A stretch of 64,000 nt of DNA, from assembly GCA_947476045.1 (NCBI GenBank), contig CANJNZ010000003.1:44931-108930 (forward strand), in the 5' to 3' direction. The notes under the pieces were generated by a model that ran no database searches, was not told the origin of the DNA, and worked only from the letters and a program-made list of their open reading frames with translations. Below are positions 1 through 8,061 of the stretch, in pieces (within the stretch, counting starts at the first letter, position 1; the number at the start of each line of letters is the position of its first letter). Both the position numbers and the translations under genes were made by a program. Source of the DNA: Chthoniobacteraceae bacterium (lineage in GTDB: Bacteria > Verrucomicrobiota > Verrucomicrobiia > Chthoniobacterales > Chthoniobacteraceae).

Positions 1-192
1 AATGGCGTCGAACGGACTGATGACGTAGGCGACTGCGGCAACGAGGATGGCCTTGGCCCATGCGGGCGTGTTGGGATCGGCAATGGCGATTGCCACAGCA
101 ACGAATTCAACGATCATCGGGAAGCGTGTGGCATTGCGGCGTATAAAGCCACGGAAGCCGGGAATTTCTTTGTCGAAGGATTGGGTGTTCAT
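1..192 (-). CDS. DUF1232 (YkvA-like) membrane protein, 3' end outside the window
   Basis: Reading the minus strand from the ATG at 192 gives 64 residues that run off the left edge, so the C-terminus is missing. The visible end contains 'AAVAYVISPFDAI', which matches the conserved hydrophobic signature of DUF1232/YkvA proteins (typically A-Y-x-I-S-P-x-D). These are small membrane-associated proteins of unknown biochemical role. A hydrophobic stretch precedes it (IVEFVAVAIAIA). The gene starts 10 nt after the stop of the 40-residue gene on the same strand and is probably the last visible member of a small-gene operon starting at 1000. The ORF track shows only an opposite-strand shadow here (47..238). 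The family call is fairly firm; function is unknown. Confidence 0.65.
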   Translation of the reverse strand, partial: MNTQSFDKEIPGFRGFIRRNATRFPMIVEFVAVAIAIADPNTPAWAKAILVAAVAYVISPFDAI

Positions 193-202
193 ATTTTTAG
201 AT

Positions 203-325
203 CTACTTGGATTTCCTGCGTCCCTTACATTGAAATAGCGGCGCGATCATGAGGACGATCCCGAGCACCTCCATGGCCGTTTCCAGAACGCTTGTGAGTT
301 TATCTTTGGTTTCTTTGTTTTTCAT
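203..325 (-). CDS. 40-residue single-pass membrane miniprotein
   Basis: This gene is too short for the ORF track. The ATG at 325 is preceded by a good Shine-Dalgarno sequence (TAAGGAG, 5 nt spacer), one of the few clear ones in the window. The product starts MKNKETKDKL, has one hydrophobic helix (VLGIVLMIAPLF) and ends in a basic tail (CKGRRKSK), so it is probably a single-pass inner-membrane peptide with its positive end in the cytoplasm. It lies between the 132-residue gene and the DUF1232 gene, all on the minus strand. I do not recognise the family. The ribosome-binding site, the charge layout and the operon position support a real gene. Confidence 0.55.
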   Translation of the reverse strand: MKNKETKDKLTSVLETAMEVLGIVLMIAPLFQCKGRRKSK

Positions 326-371
326 GGTTTCTCCTTATTTGAGCACTGTGGCTCGTTTGCTTTCTTGGTTG

Positions 372-770
372 TCAGACTTTTGCCCTCGGAGAGAGCACCT
401 GTTTTAGTGAGTCGAATGCTGCTTCGAGCATGGGCACTTGGTTGTGCCCATGCTGAGTATTCGCGTCACACGGGCGGACTATCCTGGTATTCTCCAGTTC
501 CTGCCGTGCCTCGCGAAAAGTGATGCCCTTGCTGAATGCCGTGTCGAAGGCATCCATCGTTAGGCCGTCTGCGGGTTTGGTTGAGCGTCTGGGTTGCCGT
601 CTGGCTTTCATGCACCTGCGCCCCGCCTCGACAATGATTGGCAAGGCTATCGCGATCTTCATCGCGAGCCTTCCGATGTTTGGAATACGTTTTGTTATCA
701 TACCCTCTTGAAGGTGCGAGAAATCCCAATTTCCGGAAAATTTTCCTGATTCTTTTAGCGTAGTGTTCAT
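372..770 (-). CDS. Unknown 132-residue protein with one hydrophobic segment
   Basis: The start ATG overlaps the TGA of the upstream zinc-ribbon gene (ATGA), a translational-coupling arrangement that fixes this start. The protein has a hydrophobic stretch near residues 34-47 (AMKIAIALPIIVEAG), followed by a basic segment (RRCMKARRQPRR) and a helical C-terminal half (DAFDTAFSKGITFREARQEL). This fits a membrane-anchored or amphipathic protein. I recognise no domain. The other ORFs over this interval (466..819 minus, 520..711 plus) are out-of-frame shadows. The gene belongs to the small minus-strand operon 1000 to 1. Confidence 0.5.
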   Translation of the reverse strand: MNTTLKESGKFSGNWDFSHLQEGMITKRIPNIGRLAMKIAIALPIIVEAGRRCMKARRQPRRSTKPADGLTMDAFDTAFSKGITFREARQELENTRIVRPCDANTQHGHNQVPMLEAAFDSLKQVLSPRAKV

Positions 771-1000
771 TGCAGGTGCCGCTTGTAGTCCTCGTAGCGA
801 CGGACTGGGTCATACTCACGACTGGTCAGGTGGTAGCCGCCGCACCGGAAACAGTGATACGGCCTCATCATCGGCGCGTTGCAATCATCACCGAGGCTCG
901 CGACGAATTGCATCGCCTCGTTTGGCGACTTGAACATACGCTTGCCCGTGATTCCGCATCTGGGCACAGGGCGTCTGAGACGGCGGTCGGGCTTGCTCAT
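767..1000 (-). CDS. Small zinc-ribbon protein
   Basis: This 77-residue protein has a single compact knuckle 'YHCFRCGGYHLTSRE' near residues 48-62. C-x2-C followed by G-x-x-H-L-T-S is the pattern of the short zinc-ribbon proteins often encoded on phages and integrative elements; a second possible ligand is the N-terminal Cys in RCGITGKR. It is the first gene of the minus-strand operon and overlaps the next gene by four bases. A TTGACT box lies upstream of its start, and a perfect inverted repeat (1039-1059) sits just upstream of that box. Its role is unknown; nucleic-acid binding is an inference from the ribbon. Confidence 0.55.
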   Translation of the reverse strand: MSKPDRRLRRPVPRCGITGKRMFKSPNEAMQFVASLGDDCNAPMMRPYHCFRCGGYHLTSREYDPVRRYEDYKRHLQ

Positions 1001-1038
1001 GGTCGGTAGAGTTCGGTCGGAGTGCCGAAGTCAAGAGT

Positions 1039-1059
1039 GGTATGATTTTGTTTCATACC
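1039..1059. promoter_or_regulatory. Perfect inverted repeat upstream of the small-gene operon
   Basis: GGTATGA and TCATACC form 7-bp perfect arms around a 7-nt A/T-rich centre. On the minus strand the dyad lies immediately upstream of a TTGACT -35-like box that precedes the start at 1000, so it could be an operator for that operon. It is too symmetric and lacks the U-run needed for a terminator of the big gene ending at 1224. The rest of 1001-1223 shows no supported gene; ORF 879..1271 (plus) is a shadow. Confidence 0.4.
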
Positions 1060-1223
1060 TGCTTGAAGGCGCAGAGATGACCTGTTTCCGAAAGAAAATG
1101 TGGCCGACTGAACTCTTGTGGATTCGGTCTATTCCGTCCGCACATCATCCTTGGGGCAACGAGGTGTCGCCGCCACGGAATCGGCGCCGTGCTATGCGGT
1201 TGTCTCAGCGCTTATTTGGCTGC

Positions 1224-4200
1224 TCAATTGTTACCGTGTTTCTCCACCATCTTTGCCAGACGCTCACATAACACATCCAACTCTAGATGATAATCCGAGA
1301 TGTCAGGATGCTTTTCAACCAGCCTCTTCCAGATTTCAACTGCGGTGTTGAATGCCGCTTCCGCGCTTGTGCAGTCCTGCTGTGCTTCGAATACCTCGGC
1401 CATGGACTGCCACGCCTCTGACAATATGCACTGGAAATGCCGAGGGGCGTTGGGCAGCGCGACCAGTTTCTGCAAGACGGCAATCGCGTCGGTGAACGCA
1501 ATCCGCGCACCGGTCCAATCTTGCCGCTCCACTCGGGCGTCAGCCAAGGAAAGCTGCGATACCGCCAGTCCGATCTGGTAAGTTGGCGAGTCAGGACGCT
1601 CCGCTAGCAGTTTCGCCCAGATCGCTTCCGCGTTCTTGAACGCCGTTTCCGCGCCTGCCCAGTCCTGCCGCGCTTTGCAAACGGCGGCCGAGTTTTCCCA
1701 AGCCATTGCAAACTTGATTTGAAAGTCCGGCGCGCTCGGATTCTCGTCAGCCAAATTCTTGCTGATCGCAATCTCATTCGTGACAGCCACCTCTGCGCCC
1801 GCTAAGTCCTTTTGCTCCAATCGCAGCGCGCACTGCTTTCCCCATGAGACCGCCAGCCCGGACTGATAATCGAGCACCTCGGGATAGTCATCCATTAGCT
1901 TTTTCAAAATCACCGTCCCGTTGGAAAGCGCTGCTTCTGCGCCCGCTAAGTCCTTTTGCTCCAATCGCAGCGCGCACTGCTTTCCCCATAGCGTCGCTAG
2001 TCCGGCGTGATAATTCGGAACATTAGGATGCTCTGCCACAAGCTTTACACAGATAGCTATTGAGTCATTGAAGTGACTTTCCGCTCCCACCCAATCCAGC
2101 AGCGCGAGCCGTGCGTCACCGACACAAAGCAGCGATACGGCTAGCCCGTTCTGGTAATGCGGATCACCCGGATGCGCCGCCACTAATCTCTCCCAAATCG
2201 CCTTTGAATTCCTGAACGCGGTTTCCGCGCCAGGCAAGTCCTGCCGCTCATTGCACACCTTCCCTACGCGTTCCCACGACACAGTCAACATCCACTGCAA
2301 ACGCTGATCGCCAGGATTTGCCGTAGCGAGCTTGTCCCTGACCATCATGGCCTCTTTGAATGCCACGTCTGCACCCGCCAAGTCCTGTTTTGCCAATCGC
2401 ACGTCGCCGAGGTGAATCCACGAAGTAGACAAATCCAAATGATAATCTGGGTCGCTGGGGTCCGCAGCAATTAGCTTTTGCCTGATCACCACGGCCGGGT
2501 GGAACGCCGCCTCCGCACCAACAAGGTCCTTCCTCGCTCTTCGGACGGCGCCGAGGCGATCCCATGACGCCGCCGAGCAACGGAGAGTTGGGATTTCTGG
2601 GCGTGCAGCAGTCACTTGCTGAAAGCGGCGACAGACAGCCATCCACGCAGTTTCCTTAAGCACTAACACACCGTGAGGCTCAGCATGGTCTTCCAAAAAA
2701 TCCGTCCAGGCTCGACACAACGCGTCGGTGGATTCCGCATTAGGTCCATATTCATTCGCAAGCTGTGAAGCCTCCAATTCGCAAAGCCAATGATCGAAGT
2801 GCGCCGCCTGAGCGGTGCGCTTGGCGAGCCAAACGGCGTTTCGAAACCAGTCTATCGGGATAGGGGTCTTTAGAGCAGCGGTTTCAGCGTGGCAGAGCGT
2901 GGCCAGAGCGGAGGAGCGTCTTTCCGGAAGTTGCTCGCGCCAGAGCGCACGGGCGAGCGCGGCGGCGAGTGAGTGGACGGGGTAGGCGTTCCGCTTTTCG
3001 TCGAGGACGGCAAGTCGCAGGCTGAGCAACTCACGACGGGCTGCGAAGAATTGGCGTTGCTGCGTTCGTTGCGCGGTATCCAACTCGGCGGCGAGCGCCC
3101 AGAGGTCCTCCGGCGCACCGTGGGCCGGATGAAAGGCGCTTAGGGTAGCGAAGAGGCGCCGCGCGGTGGCGGCGAGAGCGGGCTGGATGCGTGTGAGCGA
3201 ACTTTCGAGGAATCGGCGGGCATTGTCGCGTCGATCGGAATTGGCGAATTCGGTCAGGGGATCGGCTTGGGTCTCCCTCGCGATCTGTTGGATTTCCTTC
3301 GCGATCTGGGTGGAAGTCGCCGGGTTATTGTGGCCGATGGCGCGGCCGGCCCAGACAAGGAACTGAGGGATGAACTCGGCATGATGTGCGATCGAATCAA
3401 GCCCGGCGCTTGCCGCGTCATTCAGCGTGGTCGGGTCGAGGCCCGCGTGGTGGCAGAGCAATTCGCGGCTATCCTTCAGAGTGAGCGGCCCCACCTCATG
3501 CGTGGGGCGCCCGTCAAGACCCTGCACGCCGGGATTGGGCTTGCCTCGGGTAAGCCAGGCGATGTGCGTATTGCCGCCCAGCGGTTCCATGAATTCGCCA
3601 ATGTAGGACTCGGGCACATTCTCCGCGCCCTCGAGCACGACGAGCACGCTTCGCCTAGCGAGGAGGTCACGTGCTTGCGTCTTAAGCTTGGGAAGGTCCT
3701 CGAACGGCACTTTGCCAAGTCCAGAGACAATGTCCGTGAGCATGGCCTCTTGAAGCCAGTTTAGAACCCAATCAGAGACCCATGAATTGAAATGCTGCGG
3801 GGGATACTTGAACGGAGGTGCCGACTCGCCCGAGGAGTTCCACGGGGGGTTGCAGACGAGCGGCATACGTTTGTTTAAGTCAATGTAAAGCCTCCCGCCG
3901 GGAAAAGCGCCTTCGCTTTTCTCGACAAGACGCCGGACGGCTTCGATCACGAATGCCGACTTGCCGATGCCCGCCTGGCCATGGACAACGACTACTCCCG
4001 GTTGGCGAAGGGAATCCATGAGCGCCTCCACTTTTCCAGCGCCCACGTAATGCCCTGCGCGTAAGGTGAGAGGGATCGTGTCAGGCACGCTCTCGCTCTT
4101 GATCCGATCGACGATGAGCCGGACGAGCGTAGGCACGTTCGGCGCGAGCATTGCGCCTGGGGCCATGCCTTCGCGGTGGGTCTCGGGAAAGATAAGTGTG

Positions 4201-6044
4201 AGATTGGCGAGATGGCGTTCGAGGGCATCGAGCTTCGGTTGCTCGGCGGCGCCGAGTTCCTGCAACGGCCCGTGCTCGGGCAGTGTCGGCAGCACCAACA
4301 GCGGGAGCAGCGTGATGACCTTGCTCCGAATATCTGCATCGATTGCCGCGCCTTCGCGCGCCCGCTGCCCAAGGTAGACCAACCCGATGAGAAACGCCGC
4401 ACCCGCGCTGCGCCCGTGCAGCGGGGCGCCTGGTTTCCACGGTTCGGTTTCGGCGGTGGAAACGTCACTGCGCGAGTAAGCGTCGTCTTCATTCACCAAT
4501 TCGACGCGCCAGCGCACGTCGGCACTTTTCGGAATCGAAAAACGGTGCTCCTCCGCATGGCCGAGAGCCGCCGTGATCGCCCCGTCCCAAGTGGCATCCG
4601 TGAAGATGCCGCCGACAATTCCCTTGTCGTCCATGGAGCCGGCCATATTCTGATGAGGATAGAGGCTGCCGGTGCAACCGTCGTCTTCTATCCATTCCAT
4701 CTTGAGGCGGGCAAGTCGCCCTTTATCGGTGACATCCACGAGCACTAGCGGAGGCGTGACGCAGCGCAAAGCCGCCCGTGGGTTCCCTCTCTGTTGCAGC
4801 GCCAACAGGTCGGCAACAAGACCCGTGGGCAACTGCGGCTGCGGCGGTTGCCAGGTTGCGGCAAATTTCGAGAGCCCTTCGATGGCTTTGGCCAGCGAGT
4901 CCGGCTGCAACTCTTTCAGGTGCATCTGTGCATCAACGACAAACAGTGGGTCGTAGATGGGATGAATATTGGACGGCGTGGCTGTGAGTGAGTGGCGATC
5001 CGTATCGGCTTCATTGTGACGAACGACCGCAACTTTTCCCTCCCGAAGCAGAGCGACGGCATCTTTCCAAGGCAGGTCGATTTCGATCACCGCCGTCCAG
5101 CGCCGGGAATTCTCACGAAACAAACCCGTCTTGCTAGGGCTGTCCAACCACGAAACAACGACGGCCGATGGCAGTCGACTTCCCTGCTGCACCGGGCAGG
5201 AAAAGTTAAGCACGGTAGCTTCGCCCGGCTTGGAGACCGACTCATGTGCAAATCCCGTAAACCCAGGCAGCAGGTGCGAAACGTCAATCTGCTTGGGCAA
5301 ATTAGATTCGCCTGCCGCAAATGCACCTTTGAGGTCAGGCTGGAGCAAGGACAATCCAAGCCAGCCAAATACACGCTCGCCAAAGGGCACCGAGGATGGC
5401 TCCAGCCGCACAGCCTCGTCCGAAATTGCCGCTGACTCGGTCAGATCTTCGAGCACAGTTGCCATGAGCGGCTGCAGGTTTGTCGCAAGATTCGCGTGGA
5501 AAATGTAACCGGGATCCTCGGGGTGCGTGAAAGGGCGCCCCGTTTTCAGCAACGGTGGAAATGCGGGTGCCGTTTCGTCATCCTCCGCCTCCATCCACGC
5601 GGCGAAGTCCGCGAGTCGATCAAACCACTCGTCGGGCAGGACGCCTTCGCAGCGGTCTAGTTCCTTGCTGGTGAGCGTGAATTCGCAACCGCAGGCCACC
5701 GCCGCTTCGTAGCCGAAGACTTCGCGTGGAAAGATGGCGTCCTCGACGCCACAGTAGCGGATGTCCGCCAGGACCGGTGCTGCGCGAAAAACGGCATGTT
5801 CCCCTGCGGGTTCCTCCTGTCGCCTGAGGATGATCACGGTGGAACAATGTGGGTTGGTGCGAGAGTAGTCTTGATCCTCTGTCTGCTGGTTGTTTTCAAC
5901 GACTCGCCATATTTCGCCGGGTGCGGCGAGGTTCGGCGGGCACTTGGACGGTGGTTCCAATGCCCCTGTTGGCGGAGGGCTATCCTCCAGCGATTTCAGC
6001 AGGTCGCCGAGGCCGGGAATTTTAAGTAGTTCTTTACGTGTCAT
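1224..6044 (-). CDS. Large Lon-like protease / STAND P-loop NTPase / TPR protein
   Basis: The track begins at 6305, but that part overlaps the upstream gene. The ATG at 6044 (MTRKELLKIPGLGDLL) lies 19 nt after the upstream stop and is preferred, giving about 1606 residues. Order seen: an N-terminal region of about 440 residues I cannot assign; a Lon/S16-like region (about 450-640) with HGRSAGAAF resembling the catalytic-Ser box, then a PKLDAL...LTLIFPE segment resembling the catalytic-Lys strand-helix of Lon; a P-loop NTPase with Walker A GQAGIGKSAF (near 686) and a hydrophobic VLVVLEGAE Walker-B-like strand; and a C-terminal array of about 48-residue TPR repeats (W-x-x-L-G-x-V...AK-DL-GAE-AF). 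Protease-STAND-TPR architecture is typical of prokaryotic conflict proteins that sense a trigger by TPRs and oligomerise. The spacing of the putative Ser and Lys (about 58 residues) exceeds that of classic Lon, so the protease call is an inference. Confidence 0.7.
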   Translation of the reverse strand: MTRKELLKIPGLGDLLKSLEDSPPPTGALEPPSKCPPNLAAPGEIWRVVENNQQTEDQDYSRTNPHCSTVIILRRQEEPAGEHAVFRAAPVLADIRYCGVEDAIFPREVFGYEAAVACGCEFTLTSKELDRCEGVLPDEWFDRLADFAAWMEAEDDETAPAFPPLLKTGRPFTHPEDPGYIFHANLATNLQPLMATVLEDLTESAAISDEAVRLEPSSVPFGERVFGWLGLSLLQPDLKGAFAAGESNLPKQIDVSHLLPGFTGFAHESVSKPGEATVLNFSCPVQQGSRLPSAVVVSWLDSPSKTGLFRENSRRWTAVIEIDLPWKDAVALLREGKVAVVRHNEADTDRHSLTATPSNIHPIYDPLFVVDAQMHLKELQPDSLAKAIEGLSKFAATWQPPQPQLPTGLVADLLALQQRGNPRAALRCVTPPLVLVDVTDKGRLARLKMEWIEDDGCTGSLYPHQNMAGSMDDKGIVGGIFTDATWDGAITAALGHAEEHRFSIPKSADVRWRVELVNEDDAYSRSDVSTAETEPWKPGAPLHGRSAGAAFLIGLVYLGQRAREGAAIDADIRSKVITLLPLLVLPTLPEHGPLQELGAAEQPKLDALERHLANLTLIFPETHREGMAPGAMLAPNVPTLVRLIVDRIKSESVPDTIPLTLRAGHYVGAGKVEALMDSLRQPGVVVVHGQAGIGKSAFVIEAVRRLVEKSEGAFPGGRLYIDLNKRMPLVCNPPWNSSGESAPPFKYPPQHFNSWVSDWVLNWLQEAMLTDIVSGLGKVPFEDLPKLKTQARDLLARRSVLVVLEGAENVPESYIGEFMEPLGGNTHIAWLTRGKPNPGVQGLDGRPTHEVGPLTLKDSRELLCHHAGLDPTTLNDAASAGLDSIAHHAEFIPQFLVWAGRAIGHNNPATSTQIAKEIQQIARETQADPLTEFANSDRRDNARRFLESSLTRIQPALAATARRLFATLSAFHPAHGAPEDLWALAAELDTAQRTQQRQFFAARRELLSLRLAVLDEKRNAYPVHSLAAALARALWREQLPERRSSALATLCHAETAALKTPIPIDWFRNAVWLAKRTAQAAHFDHWLCELEASQLANEYGPNAESTDALCRAWTDFLEDHAEPHGVLVLKETAWMAVCRRFQQVTAARPEIPTLRCSAASWDRLGAVRRARKDLVGAEAAFHPAVVIRQKLIAADPSDPDYHLDLSTSWIHLGDVRLAKQDLAGADVAFKEAMMVRDKLATANPGDQRLQWMLTVSWERVGKVCNERQDLPGAETAFRNSKAIWERLVAAHPGDPHYQNGLAVSLLCVGDARLALLDWVGAESHFNDSIAICVKLVAEHPNVPNYHAGLATLWGKQCALRLEQKDLAGAEAALSNGTVILKKLMDDYPEVLDYQSGLAVSWGKQCALRLEQKDLAGAEVAVTNEIAISKNLADENPSAPDFQIKFAMAWENSAAVCKARQDWAGAETAFKNAEAIWAKLLAERPDSPTYQIGLAVSQLSLADARVERQDWTGARIAFTDAIAVLQKLVALPNAPRHFQCILSEAWQSMAEVFEAQQDCTSAEAAFNTAVEIWKRLVEKHPDISDYHLELDVLCERLAKMVEKHGNN
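1792..1989. repeat. Near-identical 144-bp TPR-encoding repeat units
   Basis: A stretch of more than 50 identical bases starting TCTGCGCCCGCTAAGTCC occurs at 1792 and again at 1936, an offset of exactly 144 bp (48 codons). It encodes the shared peptide WGKQCALRLEQKDLAGAE in two adjacent TPR units. The other units of the array are clearly diverged, so this pair is a recent in-frame duplication or gene-conversion product inside the sensor region. Confidence 0.85.
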
Positions 6045-6063
6045 GGCTCGTTGCCCGTTCGGG

Positions 6064-7386
6064 TCATTCTTGTTTGAAGGCGCCGGAATCCGGATTTTCC
6101 GGATCAAAATTACAGAATTCCACAGAGTGGGCCAGACAGCGCAGGACTTCGGTCCACAGCTTGTCGTGCCAGTCGGAAATCTCTGAGTAGGCATCCAGAA
6201 ATTCGTCCGCCATGAGCACCTTCTTGAGAATCGCCAACGCCTGTTTCTTTTTGTCAAACACTGTTGAGTGAGCCCCGAATTCTTCAAGGTTTGCCTTCCT
6301 TTCAAGCAACTCCTTGGCGAGCAGGTATTGGCAGGTGATGGTGGTCAAATTGTCTGCCCGAAGCGCGTCCCACCCCTGTTTTGCGAGCTTTAAAACGAGT
6401 TCCCAAAAAGCATCTTCCGTCGGAGGGTGACGCAGTCCCATTTTGTTTTTCGAAGATTGGTGCTTCGCAGCTTGTTGATCTACAAACTCATTTTGATCCT
6501 CGTCATCGGCGGTGGACTCAGGCTCGAAGATCATCTCCAGCAAATGCACATGCTCGCAAAACTTGGCGAGCAAGTTGTCGAACCTGACCCAACCGTCGGC
6601 ACAATCCAGCAGCATGACGGCGAGTTTTTCTGCATCCTTTGGTGCTATCACCCTCGGATGAGATGCGTGCCAACGGTTCGCCCGTGGCGGATAGAAATGC
6701 GGGAGAGAGTCAGCCTTCTTAAAAAAGGCAACGAGATCCGCCGCCGGCGGCTTCCCATCATGCGCGTTGGTGACGCTCAAGGTAGCCCATTCCGTGAATT
6801 TTGTGTTGGTTCGCTGATCCACACGCACGCCCCGGCCTGTTCCTCCGAGACACTTCGCATGACCCCGTTTCTCCAACTCCCACAAAGCTTCGCTCAGGAG
6901 TTGCCTAAGTTCCGCCCAAGCGGGATCAAGCTCCTGTTTGAGCACACGGTTCATGTGGGTCACGAGGCCGCTTTTCTGACGTGGCACTGGACAGGGGTAG
7001 TGCTTTCGTTCCAGTTTGATCAGGGTCAGATAATCGGACGCGAGATCCTCGATTTCGGAGCCAGGGAAGCCCGCCGCGAGTCCCCTTGCGCAGCCTTCGC
7101 AACACGTCCATAAGAAAAGAATCAAGCGGCACTCCTCCTCTTCCGACATGTCTTCAAGACGACCATCAAGCCACACACGCATGGCTTTGCTGATTTCAGA
7201 TTCGGGGCGGTCGTTTGGCATAACGGGTTTCAGTATTGCGACCGTCGGTTCCTGTTCCGCTGCTCCCTCCACCAACGCGGGCATTTTGCAGCGCACTGAT
7301 GAGCTTCTGTTAAGTATTGCTTTGGCAACATCCCACAGTAACTCGGGCCTCCAAGGCATGATGCCGAAACTATCTGATCTTCGCAC
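6064..7386 (-). CDS. Unknown protein paired with the Lon-STAND-TPR gene
   Basis: The ORF encodes 440 residues, with the stop 19 nt before the ATG of the large STAND gene, so the two are almost certainly co-transcribed. The first 55 residues look non-globular. An alternative ATG at 7221 (MPNDRPESEISKAM) would give 385 residues; no Shine-Dalgarno separates the choices. The body is helical, with a Cys pair in LFLWTCCEGCARGLA, an acidic linker (ESTADDEDQNEF) and a helical C-terminus. I recognise no family. As a tight partner of a protease-bearing STAND protein it could be the regulator or substrate, as anti-sigma-like partners are for other Lon-type defence proteases, but nothing in the sequence proves this. 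Confidence 0.6.
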   Translation of the reverse strand: MRRSDSFGIMPWRPELLWDVAKAILNRSSSVRCKMPALVEGAAEQEPTVAILKPVMPNDRPESEISKAMRVWLDGRLEDMSEEEECRLILFLWTCCEGCARGLAAGFPGSEIEDLASDYLTLIKLERKHYPCPVPRQKSGLVTHMNRVLKQELDPAWAELRQLLSEALWELEKRGHAKCLGGTGRGVRVDQRTNTKFTEWATLSVTNAHDGKPPAADLVAFFKKADSLPHFYPPRANRWHASHPRVIAPKDAEKLAVMLLDCADGWVRFDNLLAKFCEHVHLLEMIFEPESTADDEDQNEFVDQQAAKHQSSKNKMGLRHPPTEDAFWELVLKLAKQGWDALRADNLTTITCQYLLAKELLERKANLEEFGAHSTVFDKKKQALAILKKVLMADEFLDAYSEISDWHDKLWTEVLRCLAHSVEFCNFDPENPDSGAFKQE

Positions 7387-8061
7387 ACGATGAATACGCC
7401 CTCCGCGGAAAAGCGAAACGACCGGTGTTCTTCAGTTCGCGTTCCTTGAGGCGTTAAAAACGCAACCCCCGACCGAATGTAGTGCTGGTTCCTGGCAATT
7501 TTCGTAGTGCGCGGGCAGATTCTGAGATTCGGTTTTAACCCCCGTATTTCACATATCTTTCCGCTTACCATGCAAGGCCTGAGCTTAGGATTCCGCCAAA
7601 ATTCGCCGCCGCTAAACTCATAAAAATGGATCGCGCCAAAAGCGTGCATGAAGCATGCTGAGAGTCGGCGAACGGATCAGTCAACGATGGATTGTTCGCG
7701 GAAAGTGCTAAAACTCTCGAAAATCCATTCACACATACGGCAGACAAGATGTATTCCCGCGTTCATCCAGTTTGATGAACGCTAACCCAGATTCAGCGAA
7801 CTGTAGTTGCCCGCAAACCGGAATTACTTGAAGGGATTCGCTGCGCCGAGCGTGTGCGAAACTGGAATTCGCTTTGCCGGAGCGGAGCTATTTCATCACG
7901 GCAGAGGTAAGCAATGAGGCGGGTGATCGTTTTGAGCAGGAATTTCATGGTCTTCGTTTTGTGTGCGCACGTAGGAAAACACACCTACTTGGACAAAAGC
8001 TGTCCGACCCTTGAACGAATGTTCTTGAGAAGCATCCACGGGCATCCATACACATCTGCGT
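7387..8061. other. 675-bp intergenic region with one perfect dyad
   Basis: No supported gene is seen; ORFs 7230..7649, 7565..7747, 7793..7984, 7896..8240 (minus) and 7914..8195 (plus) look like chance frames. At 7761-7780 there is a perfect dyad (GTTCATC, 6 nt, GATGAAC), the size of a repressor site, about 280 bp before the WYL regulator gene. The region lies between the divergent STAND unit and the WYL gene and probably holds promoters for both. Confidence 0.35.

Noticed and set aside
1700-2500. CRISPR-like direct repeats
   Set aside because: The repeats are in-frame TPR units of a protein gene, 144 bp apart, without spacers.
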